From Bacillota bacterium (GTDB lineage: Bacteria > Bacillota_I > Bacilli_A > RFN20 > CAG-288): a DNA stretch of 13,754 nucleotides. This document shows positions 1 through 8,218 of this stretch, piece by piece. The notes beneath the pieces are model-generated. The model saw nothing but the letters and a program-made list of their open reading frames with translations, had not been told where the DNA came from and did no database searches. The number at the start of each line of letters is the position of its first letter. Position 1 is the first letter of the stretch. The translations under genes were made by a program, and so were the position numbers. The stretch spans positions 8,407 to 22,160 of the forward strand of contig DNJQ01000064.1 in the NCBI GenBank assembly GCA_003497225.1. The letters run 5' to 3'.

Positions 1-905
1 ATATTATTTTTAAAAATATCAAAAGTATCAAACATTCCGTATAAAGAGATGAAAGAATATGATTCACCGCTCTTTATCACTCTAGAAAAAGTTGAAAAAG
101 CACAAGGAAGTTTGTTTTCCGTTTGTTGCGGCATATTAACAAAGTCCTTGTAACTGCAATTTATAAAATTATAAGCGCTGAGCCAAGATGAATCAGAATT
201 AAATACGCTATATGGATCAACGATGACATTGAGTTTTTTATCGTATTGGTCGATTGAAACAAAACCATTTCCCGTAATTGATTCACTAACGATTGGATTA
301 TCCGCCGTTGAAGTCTTAAACTTTACAAACGGCGCTTTCTTCTCTAAATTGGTAACGACACAATAAGCTGCCATTAAAGACACTAGCTCTTTATAGCAGT
401 AATTAGAAAGACCATTGGGGAAGAATATCGGAAGTCCATCGACTACATCAAATCTTTTTGTTTTATTTGAATTATTAGTCAATGTCACTTTTCTAATTAA
501 TCCAGCGTAATTTTTGTGAGATACAGTTGAGTAGGTGATTGAATATGTATATTCTTTTGCCTGTTCTTCAATGCTAAACTTGCTTCGATCAACCTTCATT
601 ATACGATTAACATCTTTATTCGCACCAAAAAAAGGCATGTAATGCTTATTTTTAACTTTGATGAATGTGCGGAAAGACTTAATCGGAATATTTTGATAGG
701 CTGATTGAGCAGAATCAAAAGGGGTTATCGGCGTATCCTTACTGGTTACGCCGAAACCACCCATCGCTTGTCCGACATTAGCATAGAAAGCCCAAAGAGG
801 CTTTCCATCACAACCCGCTATAGCTGGGAGAAAATTTGCAAAAGTTTTTGCATGTTGAAAATCTTCGATGACGAATGTATCACCCAGAAAATAATATTTT
901 GACAT
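1..905 (-). CDS. Putative glycoside phosphorylase, N-terminal part (cut by window edge)
   Basis: An uninterrupted minus-strand frame begins at ATG 903-905 and stays open to base 1, giving 301 residues. I translated it by hand. It starts MSKYYFLGDTFVIEDF and continues with FLPAIAGCDGKPLWAFYANV, GQAMGGFGVTSKDTPITPFD and a FRTFIKVKNKHYMPFFG segment. From memory, this resembles the N-terminal beta-sandwich of large proteins (about 1,100 residues) annotated as cellobiose phosphorylase, related to families GH94/GH149/GH161, which split beta-glucan oligosaccharides with phosphate to give glucose 1-phosphate. There is no signal peptide, so it should be cytoplasmic, which fits a phosphorylase acting on imported sugars. 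A weak AGTGAG-like ribosome binding site precedes the start. It lies 23 nt after the preceding lipoprotein gene and is probably the last or a late gene of the transporter operon. The catalytic domain is outside the window, so the exact family is uncertain; a non-phosphorolytic GH-like protein is possible. Confidence 0.6.
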   Translation of the reverse strand, partial: MSKYYFLGDTFVIEDFQHAKTFANFLPAIAGCDGKPLWAFYANVGQAMGGFGVTSKDTPITPFDSAQSAYQNIPIKSFRTFIKVKNKHYMPFFGANKDVNRIMKVDRSKFSIEEQAKEYTYSITYSTVSHKNYAGLIRKVTLTNNSNKTKRFDVVDGLPIFFPNGLSNYCYKELVSLMAAYCVVTNLEKKAPFVKFKTSTADNPIVSESITGNGFVSIDQYDKKLNVIVDPYSVFNSDSSWLSAYNFINCSYKDFVNMPQQTENKLPCAFSTFSRVIKSGESYSFISLYGMFDTFDIFKNN

Positions 906-928
906 ACTGATCTCACTTAACTAAATTT

Positions 929-2401
929 TTATTTTTTTAAAGAAAATGTATAAGACTTAACAAACGAATCACTGACTAAGGATGGAAGTGAACCTTCCTC
1001 AATTTTCCAAACAGTGTTATCGAATGTTGTATATTTGCTTGCACTCTTTAATTCTTCTGCTGTTAAACAACTAGAAGATGTAACTTTACCCATATTGGTA
1101 TCACCAGAAGTTGGTTTAAGAGTTCCAAGATGAGTTTGAGTGAAGTTAACTGGTCTTGATGTTTTTGCTTCATATGGGGTTATATCAAACTGAATAGCAT
1201 AACTGCTTTCAATTGTTCCCCATGTTTTACCAGCAAAGGCATAGATTCCGTTGGAATTTGAACCATTAGAATCTTGCTCAGCTGTTTCAGTACCAGCAGG
1301 ATTTTTAGGATCGGAATAATCCATTACTTTTCTATCAACGCCGCAGAACTTCCAAGTAGTATCGGTATTTCCCGGTTCGCTAGGATGGTCCCATCCATTT
1401 CCAATCTTGCCTTTATATTTATCATCGTGATCGGTATAAACACCAGTGACAGTAATGTCACTTGTTAATGAAACGGTATTTCTAATTGAACCAGAAGCTG
1501 CAACTATTCCAGCAACAGCACCAGTATTACAGTCATTATCGTAGAAGTGTGTGTCCATTAAAGCTGAGCATTGTTCATCAATGATGCAGTTTTCAATGGT
1601 ACCAGAATTATTTCCAGCAATAACACCAACAATCGTTCTTCCACGAACATCGATATTAGAGAATTTAACATTTCTAACAACACCACTACTTCCAATTATT
1701 TGGAATAGACCGATGTTGTCCCCGGCTTTATGAGCATCGCTTTTAAATCCACCCACTTTGCTATAAACATCTAAGTTACTTTGAGGTGAATTAGAATAAT
1801 AAACTCTAGCGTTTTTAACTGTGTGTCCGTTACCCTCTAAAATTCCGTGGAAATAAGAGTTGTTCGGATTAGTTTCATCACCAAAGAAATATCCTAAAGG
1901 TTCAAAGTTAGCTATTGAACTTAAATCGATATCGTTTCCTAAAACATAGTAACCTTGAAGATCTTCGTTGATGTTTTGGAAGTCTTCAGCTGTTTTAATA
2001 ACTTTAGTTGCAATAAATGCTTCAACTATTTCTACCGTATCATCTTTAAATTCAACGGTAATTTTTTGTTCACCAGCTGAAACTTTTGATAGGAACTTGC
2101 TAGATAAGCCGAGTATTTTACCAACTGTAAAATATTCTCCACTTTCAGCTTTAATACGTCCCCAGTTAATTGCCTTAACTTTCTTTTCTTCTTTTAATTC
2201 ATAGAAAGTGAAAGTTTCTTGTGTAGCCTCAGTCTTATTTTCTGTATCTTCTTCTTCAGTTTTGATACCAGCTTCATAGATGAGTCTTTCTTGATATATG
2301 GTTGCTCCTTCTTCAATTACCTTGGAGCCTTCCCCACCACAAGATGTGATGGGGATGAGTCCGAGTATAAGGAAAGAAAGAATAGGTAATCTTTTCTTCA
2401 T
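929..2401 (-). CDS. Beta-helix (GLUG-like) surface lipoprotein, third paralogue
   Basis: This 490-residue protein is an exported lipoprotein: a Lys-Lys-Arg start, a hydrophobic stretch and the lipobox ITSC with Cys21 as the lipidated residue. Residues 22-130 form a charged, Glu-rich linker and a small beta-rich domain. From about residue 135 there is a repetitive beta-helix. It opens with YYVLGNDIDL (151-160) and GILEGNGHTVKN (186-197). Short GLUG-type rungs follow, such as GLFQIIGSSGVVRNVKF, VGVIAGNNSGTIENCII and AGIVAASGSIRNTV. The C-terminus carries the VWKIEEGSLPSL signature (464-475) shared in form with its two neighbours. It lacks the long Ser/Thr linker of the other two. The gap from the upstream lipoprotein gene is 14 nt and holds AGAGGA, so it is co-transcribed. 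It may bind or process glycan at the cell surface; no catalytic residues can be assigned. Lipoprotein and beta-helix calls are firm, function is not. Confidence 0.85.
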   Translation of the reverse strand: MKKRLPILSFLILGLIPITSCGGEGSKVIEEGATIYQERLIYEAGIKTEEEDTENKTEATQETFTFYELKEEKKVKAINWGRIKAESGEYFTVGKILGLSSKFLSKVSAGEQKITVEFKDDTVEIVEAFIATKVIKTAEDFQNINEDLQGYYVLGNDIDLSSIANFEPLGYFFGDETNPNNSYFHGILEGNGHTVKNARVYYSNSPQSNLDVYSKVGGFKSDAHKAGDNIGLFQIIGSSGVVRNVKFSNIDVRGRTIVGVIAGNNSGTIENCIIDEQCSALMDTHFYDNDCNTGAVAGIVAASGSIRNTVSLTSDITVTGVYTDHDDKYKGKIGNGWDHPSEPGNTDTTWKFCGVDRKVMDYSDPKNPAGTETAEQDSNGSNSNGIYAFAGKTWGTIESSYAIQFDITPYEAKTSRPVNFTQTHLGTLKPTSGDTNMGKVTSSSCLTAEELKSASKYTTFDNTVWKIEEGSLPSLVSDSFVKSYTFSLKK

Positions 2402-2415
2402 ATTTATCCTCTTTT

Positions 2416-4923
2416 TTATTCTGCTTTGACGTAGGTCATTCCGCCGTCGTGATCGACAAAGTTAGCTCTAACATTGCCAGAACCATCGAAGACGTCAGTG
2501 GCTTCACCTGTTTGATGTGCTGACCATGTGCAGTCAGTAACGGTGATATTATCCATATTAACTGCAATTGGACGTAAGCAGTTTACACCGTTAAGTCCAG
2601 CAATAAAGTCAACATGGCAGTTAGTTATTTCAGCCTTTCCTTGTAGTGGTTGAACGAACATAACTTGAATCGAATTGCTTGCAGATTCAGCTACCGTGAC
2701 CTTGAAATTAACATTTGTAATTTTAGTCGTTGTATCGGCGGTAATATTTGATAATGCCAAGAGTGAATATCCGACATGAGTTGGTGTGGCTTCAATTGTA
2801 AGATTTCTAATTTCACATCCGGCTAAGAAGTGGAATAGAGGTCTTTCAGTTGTTAAACCATAAATTCTATGGCCTTGTCCTTCAAATATTCCGCTATATT
2901 GACATCCTTCTAGTCCGAATTTTGTATGTCCGACTGAAGAATAATCGATATCAGCTGTTAAGACGACATTTTTCTTTGCTTGATCAGCGTTATTAACGGC
3001 GAAGAAAGCTTCTAATTCTTCTGCTGAACCAATTTGAACTGCGTTTTCAGGTATATCATATGTTGGACCATCAGAATTAACTGTGATTGTAAGTTCATTA
3101 GATAGAACAGTTGATGAATCAGCAAGTGTTGCCGTAACTGAAACCGTTGTTTCTCCATTTGCTAAAGCTTTAAGGGTATAAACGCCTTCTGCTTCCGTTA
3201 CAGATACAACTGATGGATCACCAATATTAACACTTAATGTTGGCTCTTCATCAAAGTCAGCAACTACAACTTTAAGTTCAACTTCATCGTTTGGTTTTAA
3301 ATTCGATGAAGCAGAAATCTTAACTGATGGTTCAATTGCTACAAATGCATCATCGTGATGCTTTAATGTTGGCATTTGTCCATCAACAAGATTCCAAACA
3401 TCTTTAGATAGAGCGAAGTCACTAGCTACGCAACCTGAGAAATCACCGAGTCCACCAGTGATTGAAACATGTTCATCACCTTTTCCAAGCATTCCCCATT
3501 CATGGCTTCCGGAAGCATCTATGATGTTTCCATGATCACCATCGCGGTTGGTATAGATGTTCTTGGCCGAAGCGAAGGCATCTGTACCGTTATAATAAGC
3601 ATATGGGAAGGCTCCAAACATGCTGTCTTTAACTCTTGGGTCTTCGCTTGTTGAAGTTGCGACAAAGACACAATCTTCAACTGTACCCTTTAAGATACCG
3701 AAGGCAACACCATTTTTGGTCCAAGCGGTTGCAGGATCAACTTCTTGAGCAACATTCTCTGCTTCAATAAGGCAGTTAACCATAACTGATTGTCCTTGAA
3801 GCTCTTTAGCAAGAATTCCGCCCATGCCACAAGGAGAATTAACCTTACCGATTAAGTGAAGGTTTTTAACGATAGAACGAGCCATGACTTGAACTAAGCC
3901 AGCTGAAGTTCCATCATTAGCACAATCAACTTGGAAGTTTTTAACGGTATATCCATTACCATCGATTAAGGCATTTAAGACCGTTCCCTTAGTAGCTCCA
4001 GAGAAGTGGTGTCCCTTTAAATCGAGGTTCGCACCGAGCATATATCTTCCATCGATTGATCCAGCCTTATCAAATAAACTAATAAATGCTTTAGGATCAG
4101 AGATGGTCTTATATAAAGCATCATTGCGCTCAATCTTAATTGACTTATGAAGATTATAAGTTTTTCCATCAAGTGTAACTCTAATTGTGAAATTATGAGT
4201 TCCAGCATAGTTAACTACATAAAGTTTCTTATTTGCTGTATCAGCTTGTGGTCCATCTTCAAATGAAGCATAAGCGGTATTTGATGGCCAAGAGAAGGTA
4301 CAATCTTCAATTGATTTTCCGGCTGGAAGATCATCACTTGTGACCGTTAATAGATATGCTCCAGTACCTTCAGTAACAGAAGTTAATTCTTCTGTATTAT
4401 TTATTTGGGTAAGTTTTGCCTTAGCGGTAAAACTTGTTAAAACTGGTGTAACAGTTATTTCTACTTCTTTATAAACGCTTGGAGCATCAGTAACCCAGAC
4501 TCTAATTTTAACTGTCTTTTCTGATGCAACATCTTTTGCTGTAACAAGTCCAGTTTGATCAACTGTTGCAACAGATGTATCTAAAGACATATAAGAAAGT
4601 TTAGTACCGGTAGGATTAACTGTAGCGGTAATTTGAACACTTTCTTTAGCGTTCATAGCTTTTGGTGCTTCAAGACTTAAAGTAATTGAAGGATCAACAT
4701 CACCGCCAGTTGATGTAGTTCCGGGCCAAGTTGGCTGAGGGACTATTGAACTTGTTGGAGATGTAGACGAAGTTGGACCGGTGCCAGATGTTGAAACTAC
4801 GGTTGAAGTAGATGGTGATATTTGTGAAGTGGGAGAAGAAGGATTAGACGATCCTTTTTCTCCACAGGCTGTTAAGCCAACACTTAGCATTGCAAGTAAT
4901 GCTAAGTAACTTTTTCTTTTCAT
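2416..4923 (-). CDS. Large modular beta-helix/Ig-like surface lipoprotein, second paralogue
   Basis: This is an 835-residue lipoprotein with lipobox LTAC (Cys20) and a Ser/Thr/Pro-rich linker at about 24-75, typical of a stalk lifting domains from the membrane. A Big_2-type Ig-like domain follows (about 80-158; features SVQITATV, DTSVATVDQTGLVTA). Then come a second beta-sandwich (about 163-265), a first beta-helix (about 270-525) with RYMLGANLDL and LIDGNGYTVKNF, a second Ig-like domain (about 532-616) and a second beta-helix (about 627-820) with VVLTADIDYSS and GIFEGQGHRIYGL. The segment from IERNDALYKTIS to the VWNLVDGQMPTL motif is clearly homologous to the neighbouring 456-residue lipoprotein, and the second helix looks like an internal duplication. 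The start is 3 nt after the upstream stop, and its ribosome binding site (GAGGG) lies inside the last codons of that gene, suggesting translational coupling. A glycan-binding or glycan-processing role is inferred from context only. Confidence 0.88.
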   Translation of the reverse strand: MKRKSYLALLAMLSVGLTACGEKGSSNPSSPTSQISPSTSTVVSTSGTGPTSSTSPTSSIVPQPTWPGTTSTGGDVDPSITLSLEAPKAMNAKESVQITATVNPTGTKLSYMSLDTSVATVDQTGLVTAKDVASEKTVKIRVWVTDAPSVYKEVEITVTPVLTSFTAKAKLTQINNTEELTSVTEGTGAYLLTVTSDDLPAGKSIEDCTFSWPSNTAYASFEDGPQADTANKKLYVVNYAGTHNFTIRVTLDGKTYNLHKSIKIERNDALYKTISDPKAFISLFDKAGSIDGRYMLGANLDLKGHHFSGATKGTVLNALIDGNGYTVKNFQVDCANDGTSAGLVQVMARSIVKNLHLIGKVNSPCGMGGILAKELQGQSVMVNCLIEAENVAQEVDPATAWTKNGVAFGILKGTVEDCVFVATSTSEDPRVKDSMFGAFPYAYYNGTDAFASAKNIYTNRDGDHGNIIDASGSHEWGMLGKGDEHVSITGGLGDFSGCVASDFALSKDVWNLVDGQMPTLKHHDDAFVAIEPSVKISASSNLKPNDEVELKVVVADFDEEPTLSVNIGDPSVVSVTEAEGVYTLKALANGETTVSVTATLADSSTVLSNELTITVNSDGPTYDIPENAVQIGSAEELEAFFAVNNADQAKKNVVLTADIDYSSVGHTKFGLEGCQYSGIFEGQGHRIYGLTTERPLFHFLAGCEIRNLTIEATPTHVGYSLLALSNITADTTTKITNVNFKVTVAESASNSIQVMFVQPLQGKAEITNCHVDFIAGLNGVNCLRPIAVNMDNITVTDCTWSAHQTGEATDVFDGSGNVRANFVDHDGGMTYVKAE

Positions 4924-4926
4924 ATA

Positions 4927-6297
4927 TTATCCCTCTACCGGTGTTTCGGTTGGGGTTTCAGATGGTGTTGGATCTGGAGCTGGATCAACGCTAACACTTT
5001 CTTTAACAAGAACAGGAGCTTTTCCATCTTCTAGAGTCCAAAGTGTTGGATCAAGATCGAAATCTGCTGCTAAGCTAGTTGAGAAATCACCAAGTCCAGC
5101 GTGGAAGTTTTCAAAGACAACTGTATGACCACCACCATCAGGAGAGAATGGCTTTTGTAAAGATGATTCGTTACGATTTACATAAACATTATTGATGATG
5201 CCTTTACTACTGAATAAATAAGCTGCAACATCGAGTGTTTGACTATATTTAGCGTTGGAGTCGGTTTCTTTATCGTTGGTAATTAAAGCGACAACATTTT
5301 GGATTGTTCCACTGACACAAGCGACGACAACGCCATTTCTTTTCCATGTCCATTCGTCACATTCTGTCATATTAGTTGCTTTTAATACACAATCTTCAAT
5401 GATTCCTTTTTCGCCAACTTCCTTAGCAACTAAGCCAGCAAATCCAGCAGCGACATTAAGGTTTCCTTCTATTTCAACACGGCGAATCAATCCGTGAACA
5501 AACTGGAATAAACCACCTGCAGCTCCACTTGCTTCATATCCAACAATGGTGAAGTTAGAAATCTTATGGCCATTACCATCTAAGACTCCATTAAAGGCGG
5601 CTGTAGCAGCTTTAATTTCAGCTCCACCTAAATCAATATCAGCAGCGAGCATATATTTATCAGTGACTGTTGTTTGAGCTAAAAGTTCTTTTAATTCATC
5701 CGCGGTAGATATTGTTTTATATTGCGCATCATTGCGAGTAATCTTAAGTTCATAGTCGAGCGCTATCGTTTCTTCTCCAACTTTAGCTTCAACATGAATG
5801 ACTTCAGTTCCTGGCATATTGGCTGTAAATTGAAGTTCATTGGCTTTACTATTTTCATCTCTCGGTAAGAGATTTAATCTTGCGTTACTTCTTGTTGGTA
5901 AAGTCCAAGTTACTTGTTCAGCGGTAACATCTTCAGGTAAGTCTTCAACGCTGAGTTGAAGTGTTAATGCACCTGCTCCTTCAACTAGATTTGCTTCTGT
6001 TGCTTCAACTGCGCCAGACATAAGCTTTGCGGCAATTTTTGGTCCAACAACTGGTGTTGGGGTTGTAGATGTAGTTGATGATGTACTTGATGTTCCACTA
6101 GTAGTCGGTGAGCTAGTAGTTGGTGCACTAGAAGTTGGGGATTGGGTAGAAGTAGGTTTAATTGATGTGGTACTAGCTGGGGATGTAGAACTTACTGAAC
6201 TTGGGTTTGAGGCTGGGGTAGATGATCCTTTTCCTCCTCCACAAGATGTAAGTGTGAGCATTGTGAGTAATGCTGCTAATGTGCGTAATTTTTTCAT
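4927..6297 (-). CDS. Beta-helix surface lipoprotein with Ser/Thr stalk, first paralogue
   Basis: This 456-residue lipoprotein has lipobox LTSC (Cys19), followed by Gly-Gly-Gly-Lys-Gly and a very Ser/Thr/Pro-rich stalk at about 24-84. A beta-sandwich (about 88-188) leads through the linker ITRNDAQYKTIS (187-198) into a beta-helix (about 198-425). The helix contains DKYMLAADIDLGG, GVLDGNGHKISNF, GLFQFVHGLIRRVEI, GLVAKEVGEKGIIEDCVL and VVACVSGTIQNVV. The closing motif LWTLEDGKAPVL (419-430) matches in form the ends of the beta-helices in the other two lipoproteins. A short acidic, Pro/Thr-rich tail (DPAPDPTPSETPTETPVEG) ends the protein; no sortase motif is visible. It is the first of three paralogous lipoproteins, placed 41 nt after the permease gene, with a strong AAGGAGG site (6308-6314). 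I infer a surface glycan-binding or processing role; the family name is not certain. Confidence 0.87.
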   Translation of the reverse strand: MKKLRTLAALLTMLTLTSCGGGKGSSTPASNPSSVSSTSPASTTSIKPTSTQSPTSSAPTTSSPTTSGTSSTSSTTSTTPTPVVGPKIAAKLMSGAVEATEANLVEGAGALTLQLSVEDLPEDVTAEQVTWTLPTRSNARLNLLPRDENSKANELQFTANMPGTEVIHVEAKVGEETIALDYELKITRNDAQYKTISTADELKELLAQTTVTDKYMLAADIDLGGAEIKAATAAFNGVLDGNGHKISNFTIVGYEASGAAGGLFQFVHGLIRRVEIEGNLNVAAGFAGLVAKEVGEKGIIEDCVLKATNMTECDEWTWKRNGVVVACVSGTIQNVVALITNDKETDSNAKYSQTLDVAAYLFSSKGIINNVYVNRNESSLQKPFSPDGGGHTVVFENFHAGLGDFSTSLAADFDLDPTLWTLEDGKAPVLVKESVSVDPAPDPTPSETPTETPVEG

Positions 6298-6338
6298 TTC
6301 TTTCTTTCCTCCTTATATAAATTTTGAAATGATAATGT

Positions 6339-7286
6339 TTAACCTTTCAAACCACCTACCGAGGTGTTCTCCATAATCGTCTTTGAGAAGCAACAGAACA
6401 ATATGATTATGGGTAACATCGTAACGATGATGGTTGCAAATAGTAAGGTATAGTTTCCGGTATTAAGCATCTTATCCGAAAGTGCTTTAAGACCGAAAGC
6501 TAAGGTTGGTTTCTCTTCAAGGAACATTGAAGGTGTTAGATAATCGTTCCAAAGTCCGATAAGCTGCATAATAGTAACTGCAATAATCGGTCCTTTAGCG
6601 AGTGGCATAATGATGCGGAAGAAGATTTTAAAATCACCCGCGCCATCAATCTTAGCCGCTTCAACGTAAGTCCAAGAGAGATTTTTATAAAAGCTATATA
6701 ATAGCATGAAGTTCATTCCGAATCCGCCGGAATAAATGAATATACATCCAATGATTTTCCCATCTAGATGTAAGGTTTTCATGAGTTGAATCTGACTTGG
6801 TAAGGCTCCTACAATAGGAACAATAAGTGAGAAGATAACAACTCCGAAGATGACTGAACGTCCTGGGAAACGGTATTTAGCTACAACATAAGCCGCGCAT
6901 GAAGAGAAGAAGATTGTAGCTATTGTTCCACCACCAGCAACGATAATCGACATACCTAACATTTGTAGAATAGTGAAATTATGTGTTGATTGATCTTTAA
7001 AGGTAAATGCCTTAATAAAATTATCAAATGTCCATTCTCTAGGTAATCCGTTAAAGTTATTCGAGTAATCTTTTGCTGATTTAAATGAATTCATTAAGAC
7101 CCACGCAAAGGGGATAATGAATGTTAAAGCAAAAATCAAAAAGACGACAAAAATGATCGGATAAATCACTTTTTCCGCTTTGGTTCGATGTTTTTCAAAC
7201 TTTCTTTCCGAAGCTTTATATTTTGCTTCTTCAAAGTGTCTATCTATTTTCTTGAATAGACTATTCTCTTTCTTTGCCGCTTTCAT
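6339..7286 (-). CDS. Sugar ABC transporter permease, MalG/CUT1 type
   Basis: This 315-residue inner membrane protein forms the import channel with its partner permease. A charged N-terminal tail of about 40 residues precedes the first membrane segment (about 41-65); further hydrophobic segments follow near 108-136, 144-162, 176-200, 230-247 and 279-300, six in all as is usual for MalG-type subunits. The cytoplasmic EAA loop that docks on the ATPase is clear: EAAKIDGAGDFKIFFRIIMP, starting at Glu209 with the invariant Gly215. The C-terminal TMENTSVGGLKG-like end (IMENTSVGGLKG here) resembles the usual ending of this family. Its ATG overlaps the stop of the upstream permease gene by one base (TGATG), a sign of coupled translation and 1:1 assembly. 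The sugar cannot be read from the sequence; the surrounding beta-glucan enzymes suggest beta-linked gluco-oligosaccharides. Confidence 0.95.
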   Translation of the reverse strand: MKAAKKENSLFKKIDRHFEEAKYKASERKFEKHRTKAEKVIYPIIFVVFLIFALTFIIPFAWVLMNSFKSAKDYSNNFNGLPREWTFDNFIKAFTFKDQSTHNFTILQMLGMSIIVAGGGTIATIFFSSCAAYVVAKYRFPGRSVIFGVVIFSLIVPIVGALPSQIQLMKTLHLDGKIIGCIFIYSGGFGMNFMLLYSFYKNLSWTYVEAAKIDGAGDFKIFFRIIMPLAKGPIIAVTIMQLIGLWNDYLTPSMFLEEKPTLAFGLKALSDKMLNTGNYTLLFATIIVTMLPIIILFCCFSKTIMENTSVGGLKG

Positions 7287-8206
7287 CAGAAACTCACATC
7301 ACCGTACATCTTGTTAAGTCCGTAACGAACTGAACAAATTATCGGTGCTCCTATTAATGAACAAACAAGACCTAATGTTGCTGGCGAATTAAGCGCCGCT
7401 CCACCAGATTCTTGATATATCTTTAAACCAATGGTCATGGTTTGATATTGACCTGAAGTCAAGAAGAATGGTTGAAGATAAACATTAAAGACACTCATCA
7501 TGCCGAAGATAAATAGGGTCGTTATTGTTGGCCAAGTTAGAGGAATAACAATCTTTATAAACTCTTTAATAGGTGGTATTCCATCCATCTTGCATGACTC
7601 TAATATTTCCTTAGGGATTCTTGACATTCCTGATGTTAAAAGAATGACATCATATCCAATTCCGGCCCAAATACAGAATAGCCATACCATCCACTTTGCT
7701 GAGTCTCCAACAAATAATCCAGAAACTCCAAGTGAATTAAAGAGTGGTCCTAATAAACCATCTTTACTTAAAGTCAATTTATAAACTAATGTTAAAACTA
7801 CTAAAGGAAGTATGCTTGGAAGATAGAAAATGGCTTTAAAGAAACCAGCTCCAGCTATCTTTTTAAAGATAAAGTATGAGAAGATTAAAGATATTGGAAG
7901 AGTTACAAAGCATGATACAACTAAATAGGCCGAAGATGCTAATAGCATTTCTTTTACTTTGTCTTGTTTCAAAGAATCAAAGAAATTAGCGAAATTAGCA
8001 AAAAGGTTATCTATCTTTACAAATTGAAGTTCTCCGCGAACCATTGTCTTAAACGATAATAGAATAGAGTTAATGTTCACGAATAACCACATGATTAGAA
8101 ACTGTAATACAGGATAAAGAAGCATGAGAAGAACGAAGATACTGCTCTTTTTAATCTTCTTTTTTCCGTAGATTGGGTTGATTCTCTGCCTCTTAAGTAA
8201 TTGCAT
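7286..8206 (-). CDS. Sugar ABC transporter permease, MalF/CUT1 type
   Basis: This 306-residue permease partners the downstream MalG-type subunit. After a basic N-terminus (about 20 residues), hydrophobic segments lie near 21-50, 88-114, 121-143, 171-192, 227-249 and 277-293. The EAA loop appears in a slightly degenerate form, ESCKMDGIPPIKEFIKIVIP, from Glu203 with the invariant Gly209. This is usual for MalF-type (UgpA/MsmF-like) subunits, although Ser-Cys replaces Ala-Ala. The ATG at 8204-8206 is preceded by GAGGT in a 12-nt gap after the binding-protein gene, so the three transport genes form one unit. No ATPase gene is in the window; CUT1 importers of Firmicutes commonly use a shared MsmX-type ATPase encoded elsewhere, which would apply here. 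The substrate assignment rests on context. Confidence 0.95.
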   Translation of the reverse strand: MQLLKRQRINPIYGKKKIKKSSIFVLLMLLYPVLQFLIMWLFVNINSILLSFKTMVRGELQFVKIDNLFANFANFFDSLKQDKVKEMLLASSAYLVVSCFVTLPISLIFSYFIFKKIAGAGFFKAIFYLPSILPLVVLTLVYKLTLSKDGLLGPLFNSLGVSGLFVGDSAKWMVWLFCIWAGIGYDVILLTSGMSRIPKEILESCKMDGIPPIKEFIKIVIPLTWPTITTLFIFGMMSVFNVYLQPFFLTSGQYQTMTIGLKIYQESGGAALNSPATLGLVCSLIGAPIICSVRYGLNKMYGDVSF

Positions 8207-8218
8207 AAACTACCTCAA

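Noticed and set aside
705..902. Plus-strand 65-codon open frame at the left
   Set aside because: It is antisense to the continuous phosphorylase-like frame, lacks a ribosome binding site and has no recognisable protein features.
6047..6226. Repetitive Ser/Thr-coding DNA, considered as a tandem repeat
   Set aside because: It encodes the low-complexity stalk of the lipoprotein and has no regular repeat unit at DNA level.
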